A stretch of 35,000 bases of DNA. It comes from Truepera sp. Its GTDB lineage: Bacteria > Deinococcota > Deinococci > Deinococcales > Trueperaceae. The DNA is taken from positions 627,846 to 662,845 of the forward strand of contig JAVSMU010000001.1 of NCBI GenBank assembly GCA_032027045.1, written 5' to 3'. Positions 1-6,212 of the stretch are shown piece by piece (position 1 is the first letter of the stretch; each line of letters begins with the position of its first letter). Position numbers and translations under genes: made by a program. The notes under the pieces were generated by a model. The model saw nothing but the letters and a program-made list of their open reading frames with translations. It searched no databases and was not told where the DNA came from.

Positions 1-1
1 G

Positions 2-229
2 GGTGTGGAGGTTCACGAGTTGGACGGTGTCGAAGTGAAGGTCTACGGTGCCGAGAAGACGCTGGCCGACGTCTTCAAGTTCCGGAACCAGGTCGGGCTG
101 GACGTGGTGTTGGAGGCTCTGGAGCTGTATGCCGGTCGGCGGCGGCGTGATGTAGAGGCCCTTCTGGAGTACGCGCGCATCTGCCGGGTGGAGCGGGTGA
201 TGCGCCCGTACCTGGAGGCGCTACTGTGA
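2..229 (+). CDS. AbiEi-type antitoxin, C-terminal part (cut by window edge)
   Basis: This is the last 75 or so codons of a gene whose start lies left of the window. The visible part resembles the C-terminal domain of AbiEi-family antitoxins: a short strand region containing VKVYGAEKTLADVFKFR, then helices ending at VMRPYLEALL. AbiEi proteins are winged-helix repressors that also neutralise the AbiEii toxin in type IV toxin-antitoxin systems. The N-terminal winged helix is outside the window, so only the C-terminal fold can be judged. Its stop codon overlaps the start of the next gene as GTGA, which implies translational coupling and supports the pairing. The family call rests on recognition of the conserved segment and on the neighbour. 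Confidence 0.75.
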   Translation, partial: GVEVHELDGVEVKVYGAEKTLADVFKFRNQVGLDVVLEALELYAGRRRRDVEALLEYARICRVERVMRPYLEALL

Positions 230-1143
230 GCGTGCGTAACCTGCCGGCGAGCGTGCGTCAGCGTCTATTGAACCGCGCCCGCGCCGAGGGGCGTCCGTTC
301 AACGAGCTGCTGCAGCACTACGCCATGGAGCGGTTCCTGTACCGGCTGTCGCGGAGCCAGTTCGCCGGTCGCTTATTCCTGAAGGGGGCGCTGCTGCTTA
401 GGGTGTGGGAGGCGCCGGTGGGCCGGCCCACATTGGACATCGACCTCCTGGGGCGTATGGACAACGAGGTTGACACTGTCGCAGAGGTGATTCGCGAGGT
501 GATCCAGGTGCCGGTGGAGCCGGACGGCGTTGTTTTCGATTTCGGGTCGCTGGAGGCAAGCCGGATCGCGGAGCAGGCCGAGTACCACGGGACTCGCGTG
601 AGGTTCCTGGCACAGATCGATACGGCTCGCGTGCGGATGCAGGTGGATGTCGGCTTCGGCGATCCGGTGTACCCCGCGGCGAGGGAGGAGGCGTTCCCGA
701 CGCTGCTCGATGCTCCGGCCCCGGTCCTCTGGTGCTATAGCCGTGAAAGCGTGGTGGCTGAGAAGATCGAGGCGATGGTGCGGCACGGAGCTCTCAACAC
801 GCGGTTGAAGGACTTCTACGACGTGTGGCTGCTGGCTCGCGCCTTCGCGTTCGACGGCCCGACTCTCGCGGAGGCTGTGCGCAGGACCTTCGCTTCGCGG
901 GAGACCGTGGTATCGCTGCCTCTGGTCGCATTCGGCGAGGACTTCTCGTCCTCGAAAAGTGTGCAGTGGCGGGCGTTCCTCAGGAGAGCGGATATCGAGC
1001 AGGTCCCGGCCGCTTTCGAGGAGGTGGTCGACGCGATTCGGGGGTTCGTGGAGCCGGTTCTCGCCACTGTCGAGGGGCGAACGGCGTTCGTAGCTCGGTG
1101 GGATCCGCCTGGCCCGTGGGTTCCGTCTGCCCCAGCGATCTGA
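226..1143 (+). CDS. AbiEii-type nucleotidyltransferase toxin
   Basis: This 305-residue protein has the layout of AbiEii/AbiGii toxins, which belong to the DNA polymerase beta-type nucleotidyltransferases. The nucleotide-binding segment FLKGALLLRVW lies near residues 51-61, followed by the acidic pair in TLDIDLL (Asp71 and Asp73). A further acidic strand, VDVGFGDP, lies near residue 140. The typical AEKIEAMV...NTRLKDFYDVW block lies in the second half. The length is normal for the family. The start is a GTG overlapping the AbiEi stop codon as GTGA. Known family members transfer nucleotides (to tRNA in studied homologues) and arrest growth, often giving phage resistance. No key motif looks broken, so the gene is probably functional. 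No phage or plasmid genes are visible nearby to explain its arrival. Confidence 0.85.
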   Translation: MSVRNLPASVRQRLLNRARAEGRPFNELLQHYAMERFLYRLSRSQFAGRLFLKGALLLRVWEAPVGRPTLDIDLLGRMDNEVDTVAEVIREVIQVPVEPDGVVFDFGSLEASRIAEQAEYHGTRVRFLAQIDTARVRMQVDVGFGDPVYPAAREEAFPTLLDAPAPVLWCYSRESVVAEKIEAMVRHGALNTRLKDFYDVWLLARAFAFDGPTLAEAVRRTFASRETVVSLPLVAFGEDFSSSKSVQWRAFLRRADIEQVPAAFEEVVDAIRGFVEPVLATVEGRTAFVARWDPPGPWVPSAPAI

Positions 1144-1607
1144 GCGGATCTCGCACAGCTTCACGCGTGAGCGATGGCCGGGATTCGTGCCTTCTTCCGA
1201 AATGTCCGGGCGACTAGCCAGTCAAAACAACTTGTGGCAGATGGGGTAGGTGCACCGAGGCCTCCTAGGCTGGAAATCGCGTCCGCAACGAGACCCCGCA
1301 TCAAGACAATCGACCGCTACTACCGCTGGTAAAACGTTTCGGCCCTCTAATAGCTTGGTTCAGGTTGGCGCGTCAAGCCGGTCCGCGGGGCAACCGCCGA
1401 GCTGGATCCTGAGCGGATTACCTCGGGCGCCAGACTAGCACCTGGAACGCCGCGCTAACCGTTCTTTGGGCTCGTATCCGCACAGCGATACAGGAGCCTT
1501 TAGGCCAAGGCGCTTGGCCCATGCCCCATGTATCGTCATTGCTACATGGGAGGTCTTTGCGCCTCAGAAGGGGAGACCGGGCGCTAGACCCGTGAGAGGA
1601 TGGGAGC
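1144..1607. other. Non-coding gap after the AbiE pair
   Basis: This gap of about 460 bases holds no frame that looks like a protein. The open frames across it have no Shine-Dalgarno, no recognisable domain and unnatural composition (rich in Arg, Ser and Pro). The only clear structure is two adjacent perfect hairpins at 1503-1519 and 1525-1550. No tRNA, transposase remnant or target-site duplication was recognised. Confidence 0.6.
1503..1550. other. Two adjacent perfect hairpins
   Basis: The first hairpin is GGCCAAG-GCG-CTTGGCC at 1503-1519, a 7-bp stem with a 3-base loop. The second is CCCATGTA, ten bases, then TACATGGG at 1525-1550, an 8-bp stem. A weak T-rich tail (TCTTT) follows. They could be a terminator pair, part of a small RNA, or a remnant of a mobile element end. 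They lie about 360 bases beyond abiEii, which is far for its terminator. Confidence 0.4.
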
Positions 1608-2084
1608 GTGCGCCTGAGTCACAGAAACTGGAGCAGGGCCCTGGGTTTGGCCACCGCGCTGGTCGTCGCCGATGTCCTGGGCTTCGCGCTGGTGGGCCTG
1701 GTCAGGACACTGCCCGCTGGGTCATTGCCGGAGTTCATCCATGGGGATGTCGGACACGTCGTCGTGTACGCGGCCGTGGTGCTTCTCGTCCTCACCGGAG
1801 CGAACCAACTGTTCGGCGAGCGCTGGCGCCTGCTGCTGGTGGTGGCAGTCCTGCTCGGTTCCCGGTACCTGTCGTTGGATATCGCCGGCGAGTACCCCTC
1901 GGACCTGAGTGGTGAGGGCAGCCTGACCGTGTTCCCGTTCGCCTTGCTGTACGGCTTCGTGGGTTGGACCTTGGCACCTCTCGCGGTCGGATGGTGGACG
2001 GTGCGAGCGAATCGGCTGGCACGGCTGGATCTGACCCTGCTCGTTACCTCGGCCGCGGTTCTCGCTCTAGTTTTCTTGGCGTAG
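1608..2084 (+). CDS. Hypothetical membrane protein
   Basis: This 158-residue protein has about four hydrophobic helices: roughly residues 12-35, 45-65, 72-90 and 105-130, plus a C-terminal hydrophobic tail. The C-terminal half has basic residues before the last helix (VRANRLARLD). The start is a GTG preceded by a purine-rich GAGAGGATGGGAG stretch that can act as ribosome binding site. No catalytic motif was seen. The arrangement loosely recalls small VanZ-like membrane proteins, but the signature residues of that family are not evident. The gene sits alone between the AbiE region and two further small membrane proteins, so the neighbourhood gives no functional hint. It is probably a real gene, because the hydrophobic pattern is continuous and competing frames look like shadows. 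Confidence 0.6.
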   Translation: MRLSHRNWSRALGLATALVVADVLGFALVGLVRTLPAGSLPEFIHGDVGHVVVYAAVVLLVLTGANQLFGERWRLLLVVAVLLGSRYLSLDIAGEYPSDLSGEGSLTVFPFALLYGFVGWTLAPLAVGWWTVRANRLARLDLTLLVTSAAVLALVFLA

Positions 2085-2122
2085 CGGTTGCTGCGGGGTA
2101 GATTGGCCGTCATGGAGGCGGC

Positions 2123-2305
2123 TTGAGGAAGCAAGACTGGATAACGGGTCCGTCGGTGGCGGCTATCGTCGTCCTTCTGAACCGTAACTCCGCCTTCGTC
2201 AAACCCACGGTCCTGGAGTCGTTCTTCTGGTTCGTGTTCACGACGGCCTCTTACTACCTGGTATCAGCGGTAATCCATCGTTTGTGGGGGCGCCGCCGAT
2301 CGTGA
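2123..2305 (+). CDS. Small membrane protein, uncertain start
   Basis: This is a 60-residue frame with a hydrophobic centre (FFWFVFTTASYYLVSAVI, about residues 34-51) and a basic C-terminus (RLWGRRRS). The only in-frame start near a Shine-Dalgarno is TTG at 2123, with GGAGG at 2114-2118. That same GGAGG lies inside a four-codon frame, ATG GAG GCG GCT TGA at 2112-2126, whose stop overlaps the TTG as TTGA. A TAGATT box lies seven bases before that ATG. The small protein may therefore be translated by coupling to a tiny leader. Alternatively, a frameshift has separated the true start from the body. Function is unknown. Confidence 0.4.
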   Translation: MRKQDWITGPSVAAIVVLLNRNSAFVKPTVLESFFWFVFTTASYYLVSAVIHRLWGRRRS

Positions 2306-2376
2306 CAAGCACTCCCAAGGTCGGGGTGGCCGGCGGGCCAAGCGAGCATGTGTATCCTCGGCTCGAGGTGGCAGGA

Positions 2377-2404
2377 GTTCGTTAGCGGGGGCTGGTCAAC
2401 GAAC
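2377..2404. repeat. Inverted repeat upstream of the DUF4870 gene
   Basis: GTTCGTT at 2377-2383 and AACGAAC at 2398-2404 form a perfect 7-bp inverted repeat around a 14-base spacer. It sits in the roughly 180-base gap before the DUF4870 gene. It could be an operator or a leader hairpin. There is no T-run after it, so a terminator role is weakly supported. Confidence 0.35.
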
Positions 2405-2484
2405 AGTGAGGGTACTCAGAACCCGCTCAGCCTGGGCCTGGACCTCTCAACGAGGTGAAAACGCGCATTGGTGCGAGGAGCATG

Positions 2485-2856
2485 ATGGTGGATAACAGCG
2501 CGCAGGAAAGGGCTGCACGTGATTGGGCGATGGCTGTGCACCTCTCGGCCTTGGTGGGCCTGTTAGGCAACGGCATCGGCTTCGTGTTGGGACCATTGGT
2601 GGTGTGGCTATGGAAGCGGGACGACTACGAGTTCGTCCGCGAGCAGGGGTTGGAAGCGTTGAACTTCCAGATTACGATGTTCATCTCGGCGCTCGCTGGT
2701 CTCTTCCTGATCGTCACGATAATCGGCGTGGTCATCGGAATCCTGCTACTCATCCTCACCGGAATCCTTGCCGTCGTCTACCCCATAGTCGCGGCTGCCC
2801 AAGCCAAGCAGGGCGTCCATTACAGGTATCCGTTCTCGATCAGGTTGATCAGATGA
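2485..2856 (+). CDS. DUF4870 domain membrane protein
   Basis: This protein of about 123 residues matches DUF4870 (Tic20-like) small membrane proteins. A hydrophilic N-terminus is followed by AMAVHLSALVGLLGNGIGFVLGP (split here as AMAVHLSAL and VGLLGNGIGFVLGP). The conserved core WKRDDYEFVREQGLEALNFQ comes next, then two hydrophobic helices and a C-terminal PFSIRLIR, a common ending in this family. I prefer ATG 2485 because GAGGAG at 2475-2480 is then four bases away. ATG 2482 and GTG 2488 are alternatives. A longer frame from GTG 2455 lacks a ribosome binding site. The function of the family is not established. A hairpin 13 bases after the stop probably ends the transcript. Confidence 0.8.
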   Translation: MVDNSAQERAARDWAMAVHLSALVGLLGNGIGFVLGPLVVWLWKRDDYEFVREQGLEALNFQITMFISALAGLFLIVTIIGVVIGILLLILTGILAVVYPIVAAAQAKQGVHYRYPFSIRLIR

Positions 2857-2868
2857 CGAACGCTGCGA

Positions 2869-2886
2869 GCGATGTGGGAACATCGC
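2869..2886 (+). terminator. Hairpin after the DUF4870 gene
   Basis: GCGATGT, a GGGA loop, then ACATCGC form a perfect 7-bp stem 13 bases downstream of the DUF4870 stop codon. It lies between that gene and a convergent gene. There is no T-run, so it would be an atypical terminator or an mRNA-stabilising hairpin. Confidence 0.4.
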
Positions 2887-3023
2887 GTCTCGTACGCGGA
2901 TTACGGAAGGCAACGCCAGCGTGATTACGGGTTAGCGTGCCGAAGGCCGTTGCCTTGACATTGAACACCCGGGTTTGGCGCCAGAAACTTGCGGTACCTG
3001 GGACCCCGACAGCAGAGCGCTCA

Positions 3024-3428
3024 TCAATCTCCATCGCTACGTGTCTCGACGGCCCGCCGCAACAGCCTTGGTATGGCCTCGAACGCCCTCTCCACCATGC
3101 CGTGCCTGCGTTGCAGGTAATTCGGATCGTTCGTGCTGAGCCAGACGCGTCCCTCAGCGTCCTGCCACACGAGCGCCTTGGAGGGCAGGTCGATTGCCAA
3201 GCTTGGATAGGCTTGCATGAGCGGGGTTCCCATCTTGGGGTTGCCGAAGATGAGCACTACCGTCGGCCGCAAGCTCAAGCCCACCGCGCGCGCGTTCTCC
3301 TGGTGATCGATTCGCGCGAATACCGACATGCCGGCGGCATTCAGCTCCTGTATGACTTGGGAAACGGTGTCTTCTACCGAGAGTGAGCTCGGAATGGTCA
3401 ATAGGCCAGTCTCAGGCGAGTTCGACAT
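3024..3428 (-). CDS. DUF302 domain-containing protein
   Basis: This 134-residue soluble protein has the DUF302 fold signatures. An N-terminal SVEDTVSQVIQELNAAGMSVFARIDHQENA segment (broken here after SVEDTVSQVI) is followed by LRPTVVLIFGNPKMGTPLMQ and then PSLAIDLPSKALVWQD. These are the usual DUF302 landmarks: a paired helix and strand, the GNPK.GT.LM loop, and the LP.K.LVW strand. No signal peptide is visible, so it is probably cytoplasmic. GAGAGGTGG just upstream of ATG 3428 is a good ribosome binding site. It is the last gene of a minus-strand run containing the response regulator, kinase and cupredoxin-like genes, 105 bases after the regulator stop. The biochemical role of DUF302 is unknown. 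Confidence 0.85.
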   Translation of the reverse strand: MSNSPETGLLTIPSSLSVEDTVSQVIQELNAAGMSVFARIDHQENARAVGLSLRPTVVLIFGNPKMGTPLMQAYPSLAIDLPSKALVWQDAEGRVWLSTNDPNYLQRRHGMVERAFEAIPRLLRRAVETRSDGD

Positions 3429-3533
3429 GATCGTCCACCTCTCATGCAGGTTAGCGTGAGCGCGGCTTCACTCCTCTTCATCGAAAGAAGCGCGGAAACC
3501 GTCCCGGTTCATGCTCAAGATGAGTTGGTGAGT

Positions 3534-4262
3534 TCACCTCGCTTCAACACCAGGCTCGTGAAGGTTCAGGCCTCCCATCCCCGCCGCCCGCGCCCTGAGG
3601 GTCGCCTCGGTCCTACTCTGCACTCCGAGCTTCCCAAGAACGTTCGATACATGATTGCGTGCGGTCTTGACGGTTATCTCCAACTGCCGCGCAATCTCGC
3701 GGTTCTTTAGCCCCTGCGCCAGCAGGCTCAGCACCTCGCGCTCGCGAGGGGTCAGCTCGGGGAAGGGTTGCGCGCTGCCTGAAACGTCCGTGGCCGTGAA
3801 ATAGCGGCTGAAGCGCTCGACTACGGCCTCGTCGAAGAGGGCCTCGCCGTTGGCCGCGGCCACGATGGCGCGCTCGAGTTCTGCCTTGCTCGCACCCTTC
3901 AGGACGTAGCCCCTTGCGCCCGCCCGCAGCGCGCAGAGAACGGAATCGTCGTCGACGAACATCGTCACCATGACCACGGCGGCGTCGGGCTGTTCCGCCA
4001 AGATGCGCGCGGCGGCCTCCGTCCCGGATAGGCCGGGCATACGGGCGTCCATGAGAACCACCCGCGGCCGCAACTCCAACGCCAGCGCTGCGGCCTCCTG
4101 ACCGGAGTGGGCCACGCCTACGACCTGGCATGCGGGCATGGTGCCAACGAGCAACGCCAGCCCTTCGAGGATCAGCTCGTGGTCGTCGGCGATCAGGACG
4201 GATACGGTCCCCCGTTCCACCTGCGACGATGACTCTGCCAGCGCCAACTTGCCCACGCTCAC
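3534..4262 (-). CDS. NarL/LuxR-type response regulator
   Basis: This 242-residue two-domain response regulator has a receiver domain at about residues 20-140. It shows the acidic pair in IADDHE (Asp26, Asp27), the phospho-acceptor in VLMDARMPG (Asp72) and the conserved lysine in YVLKGAS. A linker is followed by a LuxR-type helix-turn-helix at about residues 168-230 (LTPREREVLSLLAQG, then NREIARQLEITVKTARNHVSNVLGKLGV, given here in two parts). It starts with GTG overlapping the kinase stop codon as GTGA, so kinase and regulator are translationally coupled. This supports them being a cognate pair. Targets are unknown. A TGTCCTG-N7-CAGGACA dyad upstream of the neighbouring cupredoxin gene is a candidate binding site. 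Confidence 0.92.
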   Translation of the reverse strand: MSVGKLALAESSSQVERGTVSVLIADDHELILEGLALLVGTMPACQVVGVAHSGQEAAALALELRPRVVLMDARMPGLSGTEAAARILAEQPDAAVVMVTMFVDDDSVLCALRAGARGYVLKGASKAELERAIVAAANGEALFDEAVVERFSRYFTATDVSGSAQPFPELTPREREVLSLLAQGLKNREIARQLEITVKTARNHVSNVLGKLGVQSRTEATLRARAAGMGGLNLHEPGVEAR

Positions 4263-5002
4263 ACTGCTCTCGGGGGGCGCCTCGCCTGCCGCTGACCGCT
4301 CAGGGGCAACCTTACGACCAGGCTCGTGCCTCCGGTGGGTCGACTCAGTAAGTGGACCTCCCCGCCCAGGCAGCGAGCCGACTTGCGTAGCGAACTCATG
4401 CCCACTCCTACGTGCAGGTCGCCGTTGCGGTCTGGCCGGGCGCGCGGCCCCAAGCCGTCGTCGAGGACTGCCAGCATCACGTTTTCGCCCGCGAAGTTCA
4501 GGTTCACGTGGCAGCGGGTCGCAGCCGCGTGCCGCACCACGTTGGCGATCCCCTCCAGTGCTGCCTGGTAGACGACCTCGGCTACGCGGTCGGGTGGTTC
4601 GATCGCTGTGCCGGTGACGGCGAAGCTGACCTGCGGCCCGGTGCGCTCTGCCGAGCCGACGGCGCTACTTATTGCGCCTACCAATCCGACCTTCTCGAGG
4701 CGCGCGGGAGGTCGATCTTGGATCAACCTCCGAAGTTCCGTGATGAGGAGCGATGCCTCCTGCCGAAGCGACCCTATCTGTGCTCGGGCAGGGTCTGCGG
4801 CGGCCAGCGATTCCTCGAGCAGCTGGAGCCTGACCTCGATGTTCACCAAGCCCGGCCCAAGCCTGTCATGGACTTCGAGCCGCAGTTCGTCACTGGCAGG
4901 CCGGTTCGCCGAGGGCGCGAGCGTCTCGGCGCGCCGCGACGGCTTGCGGGGGTGGGTGCATCCTTGTGCGCGCGTTCCTTTGAGTCTGATATCAGCCTGC
5001 AT
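4259..5002 (-). CDS. Sensor-less histidine kinase of the NarX/DegS type
   Basis: This is a 247-residue kinase from ATG 5002. The phospho-acceptor helix is DELRLEVHDRLGPGL with His45, the HisKA_3 pattern. The ATPase domain has the N-box in EGIANVVRHA, a G-box in LDDGLGPR and a second one in GVGMSSLRKSARCLGGE, ending with GTSLVVRLPL. There is no membrane segment and no recognisable sensor domain: only about 40 basic, unstructured residues precede the kinase core. The frame stays open to 5107, but that extension would run through a 30-bp palindrome and looks non-coding. GAGAGGA lies about eleven bases before ATG 5002. The kinase may sense through a partner protein or be a truncated relic, although all visible kinase motifs are intact. 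Confidence 0.85.
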   Translation of the reverse strand: MQADIRLKGTRAQGCTHPRKPSRRAETLAPSANRPASDELRLEVHDRLGPGLVNIEVRLQLLEESLAAADPARAQIGSLRQEASLLITELRRLIQDRPPARLEKVGLVGAISSAVGSAERTGPQVSFAVTGTAIEPPDRVAEVVYQAALEGIANVVRHAAATRCHVNLNFAGENVMLAVLDDGLGPRARPDRNGDLHVGVGMSSLRKSARCLGGEVHLLSRPTGGTSLVVRLPLSGQRQARRPPRAV

Positions 5003-5052
5003 GCCGCTACCGGTCCTCTCGCAAGCATTCAGGCTACTCCCGAACCATGAGA

Positions 5053-5082
5053 CACGAGGGCGCCGGTACCGGTGCCCTCGTG
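5053..5082 (-). terminator. 30-bp palindrome between cupredoxin-like gene and kinase
   Basis: CACGAGGGCGCCGGT at 5053-5067 is followed directly by ACCGGTGCCCTCGTG. The two halves pair at 14 of 15 positions, with one G-T mismatch that would be a wobble pair in RNA. It sits about 70 bases after the cupredoxin-like stop and 50 bases before the kinase start on the minus strand. It probably acts as a partial terminator or mRNA-end hairpin that separates abundant cupredoxin message from kinase message. No T-run follows it. Confidence 0.55.
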
Positions 5083-5154
5083 AGGGAAGCTCCCACCGAG
5101 TTTTCACGCGTGGTTTCCACGTCCGGGCCTACCGCGTGAAAGTCGGTCTGCTAC

Positions 5155-6057
5155 TCAGCTGACGGTGAACTCCTCGATCATGCCCTCCATGAAGTGAGCG
5201 ACCGCCGGGTTGTCTATGTCCTGTACGAAGCAGACGGCTACCCAATCACCCTGCGAGAAGTCGAGGGGTAGGTATGCCGTCCTGCCCGGGGTCAGCACTT
5301 CGGCCTCCGGCGTGTCGTTCACGTCGAAGGGCGGGGCTCCGGCCTTACCTGTCTGGTCGCTCAGGAAGGCCTTGAGGTCGGCCACGGTCTTGCCGGGCAG
5401 GAGCTTGAAGAAGGCAGCCATGTGCGGCTGGGTGCCCGTGTTGCTTATCTTCCAGAGGTTCGCACCTGCCTTCACCTCGACCGGGAAGTCGAACGAGAAG
5501 TCAGCGAGGTCGACGGAGTTGTTCACCTCGGGCGCGGCGGCCTTGGCGCCCGACTCCGTAACAATGAACGACAGGTAGGCGGGGGCTCCCGTATTCCCAC
5601 CCTCGGTCTCGGGCGCCGCCGCAACCACGTAGGTTCCGGTCTCGAGGTCTGCGTACATGTCGGTCTCGCCATGCGCCTTCACGATCGCGCCGCTCAGGCC
5701 GTCGACGTCGGCTATGTACTGCTTCTCGGCGGCCACCATCTCGGCGTTATCGGCACCCGAGATGGCCTGCTGGAGCGCATCGTTGGCTTGCACGTACGTG
5801 CCCACCGTGACGTCGTCGTGCAACCTCGAGAGCGTGAAGTCGACGGGCCGATCGGTGCTGTTGACCAGCGCGATGGAGCGGTAGCCCTCGCCTGCGAACA
5901 CCTGCGGTCCCGTGAGTTCACCGTTGATGTATTCCGTGTTCACGTCTGCCGCCGCGTGTGCGATGCCGAACGCCAGCATGCCCGCCAGCAGGGAAACCCG
6001 TGTTAGCCCGCTACGCGAGAAGAAGCGCTGCCTTTGCTTGAAGAAGGAATCGAACAT
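5155..6057 (-). CDS. Secreted cupredoxin-like protein
   Basis: This 300-residue exported protein has a basic N-terminus followed by a hydrophobic segment SLLAGMLAFGIAHAAAD, a typical signal peptide cleaved near residue 36-38. A first domain (about 40-175) contains a beta-rich VNSTDRPVDFTLSRLHDDV region. The C-terminal domain (about 185-300) looks cupredoxin-like: His212 in TQPHMAAFF, Cys276 in WVAVCFVQD, His288 and Met293 in AHFMEGM. His, Cys, His and Met in this order, with His-x4-Met, match type 1 copper ligands, although the Cys-His loop is longer than in plastocyanin. AGGGAGGAA precedes ATG 6057. It heads a minus-strand run with a two-component system and a DUF302 gene. Copper binding and electron transfer are inferences. 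It may instead be a structural relative without metal. Confidence 0.7.
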   Translation of the reverse strand: MFDSFFKQRQRFFSRSGLTRVSLLAGMLAFGIAHAAADVNTEYINGELTGPQVFAGEGYRSIALVNSTDRPVDFTLSRLHDDVTVGTYVQANDALQQAISGADNAEMVAAEKQYIADVDGLSGAIVKAHGETDMYADLETGTYVVAAAPETEGGNTGAPAYLSFIVTESGAKAAAPEVNNSVDLADFSFDFPVEVKAGANLWKISNTGTQPHMAAFFKLLPGKTVADLKAFLSDQTGKAGAPPFDVNDTPEAEVLTPGRTAYLPLDFSQGDWVAVCFVQDIDNPAVAHFMEGMIEEFTVS

Positions 6058-6117
6058 GGTAGTTCCTCCCTTTCGGCAGCAGCTTGCGCGCCTGGGTGTC
6101 CCGTTGTCATGGGGCGC

Positions 6118-6138
6118 TGTCCTGACCGGAGCAGGACA
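6118..6138. promoter_or_regulatory. Dyad upstream of the cupredoxin-like gene
   Basis: TGTCCTG at 6118-6124 and CAGGACA at 6132-6138 form a perfect 7-bp dyad with a 7-base spacer, about 60 bases before the cupredoxin-like start. A possible minus-strand -10 box, TAAGGT, lies at 6151-6156, so the dyad would fall in the early transcribed region. It could be an operator for the nearby response regulator or a leader hairpin. No T-run argues against a terminator for the upstream DegV gene. Confidence 0.45.
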
Positions 6139-6212
6139 CGGCTGGGGGACACCTTAGGAGTACTCGACGGCCCCGCCGTTCACGGCAGCGTGCTGCTGTT
6201 GGTGGAAGGTGT

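Noticed and set aside
373-1164. A minus-strand open frame opposite the AbiEii gene
   Set aside because: Composition is typical of an antisense shadow (Arg/His/Pro-rich) and the plus strand carries clear AbiEii motifs.
1466-1915. A 149-codon plus-strand frame overlapping the membrane protein at 1608
   Set aside because: Arg/Gly/Pro-rich with no hydrophobic or domain pattern, while the overlapping frame from 1608 encodes a sensible membrane protein.
3527-3538. GGTGAGTTCACC palindrome at the response regulator stop codon
   Set aside because: It is a short dyad across a coding end with no T-run, and expected by chance at this length in a window of this size.
5003-5107. Extension of the histidine kinase to 5107
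   Set aside because: The extension crosses a 30-bp palindrome, has no ribosome binding site and adds no recognisable domain.
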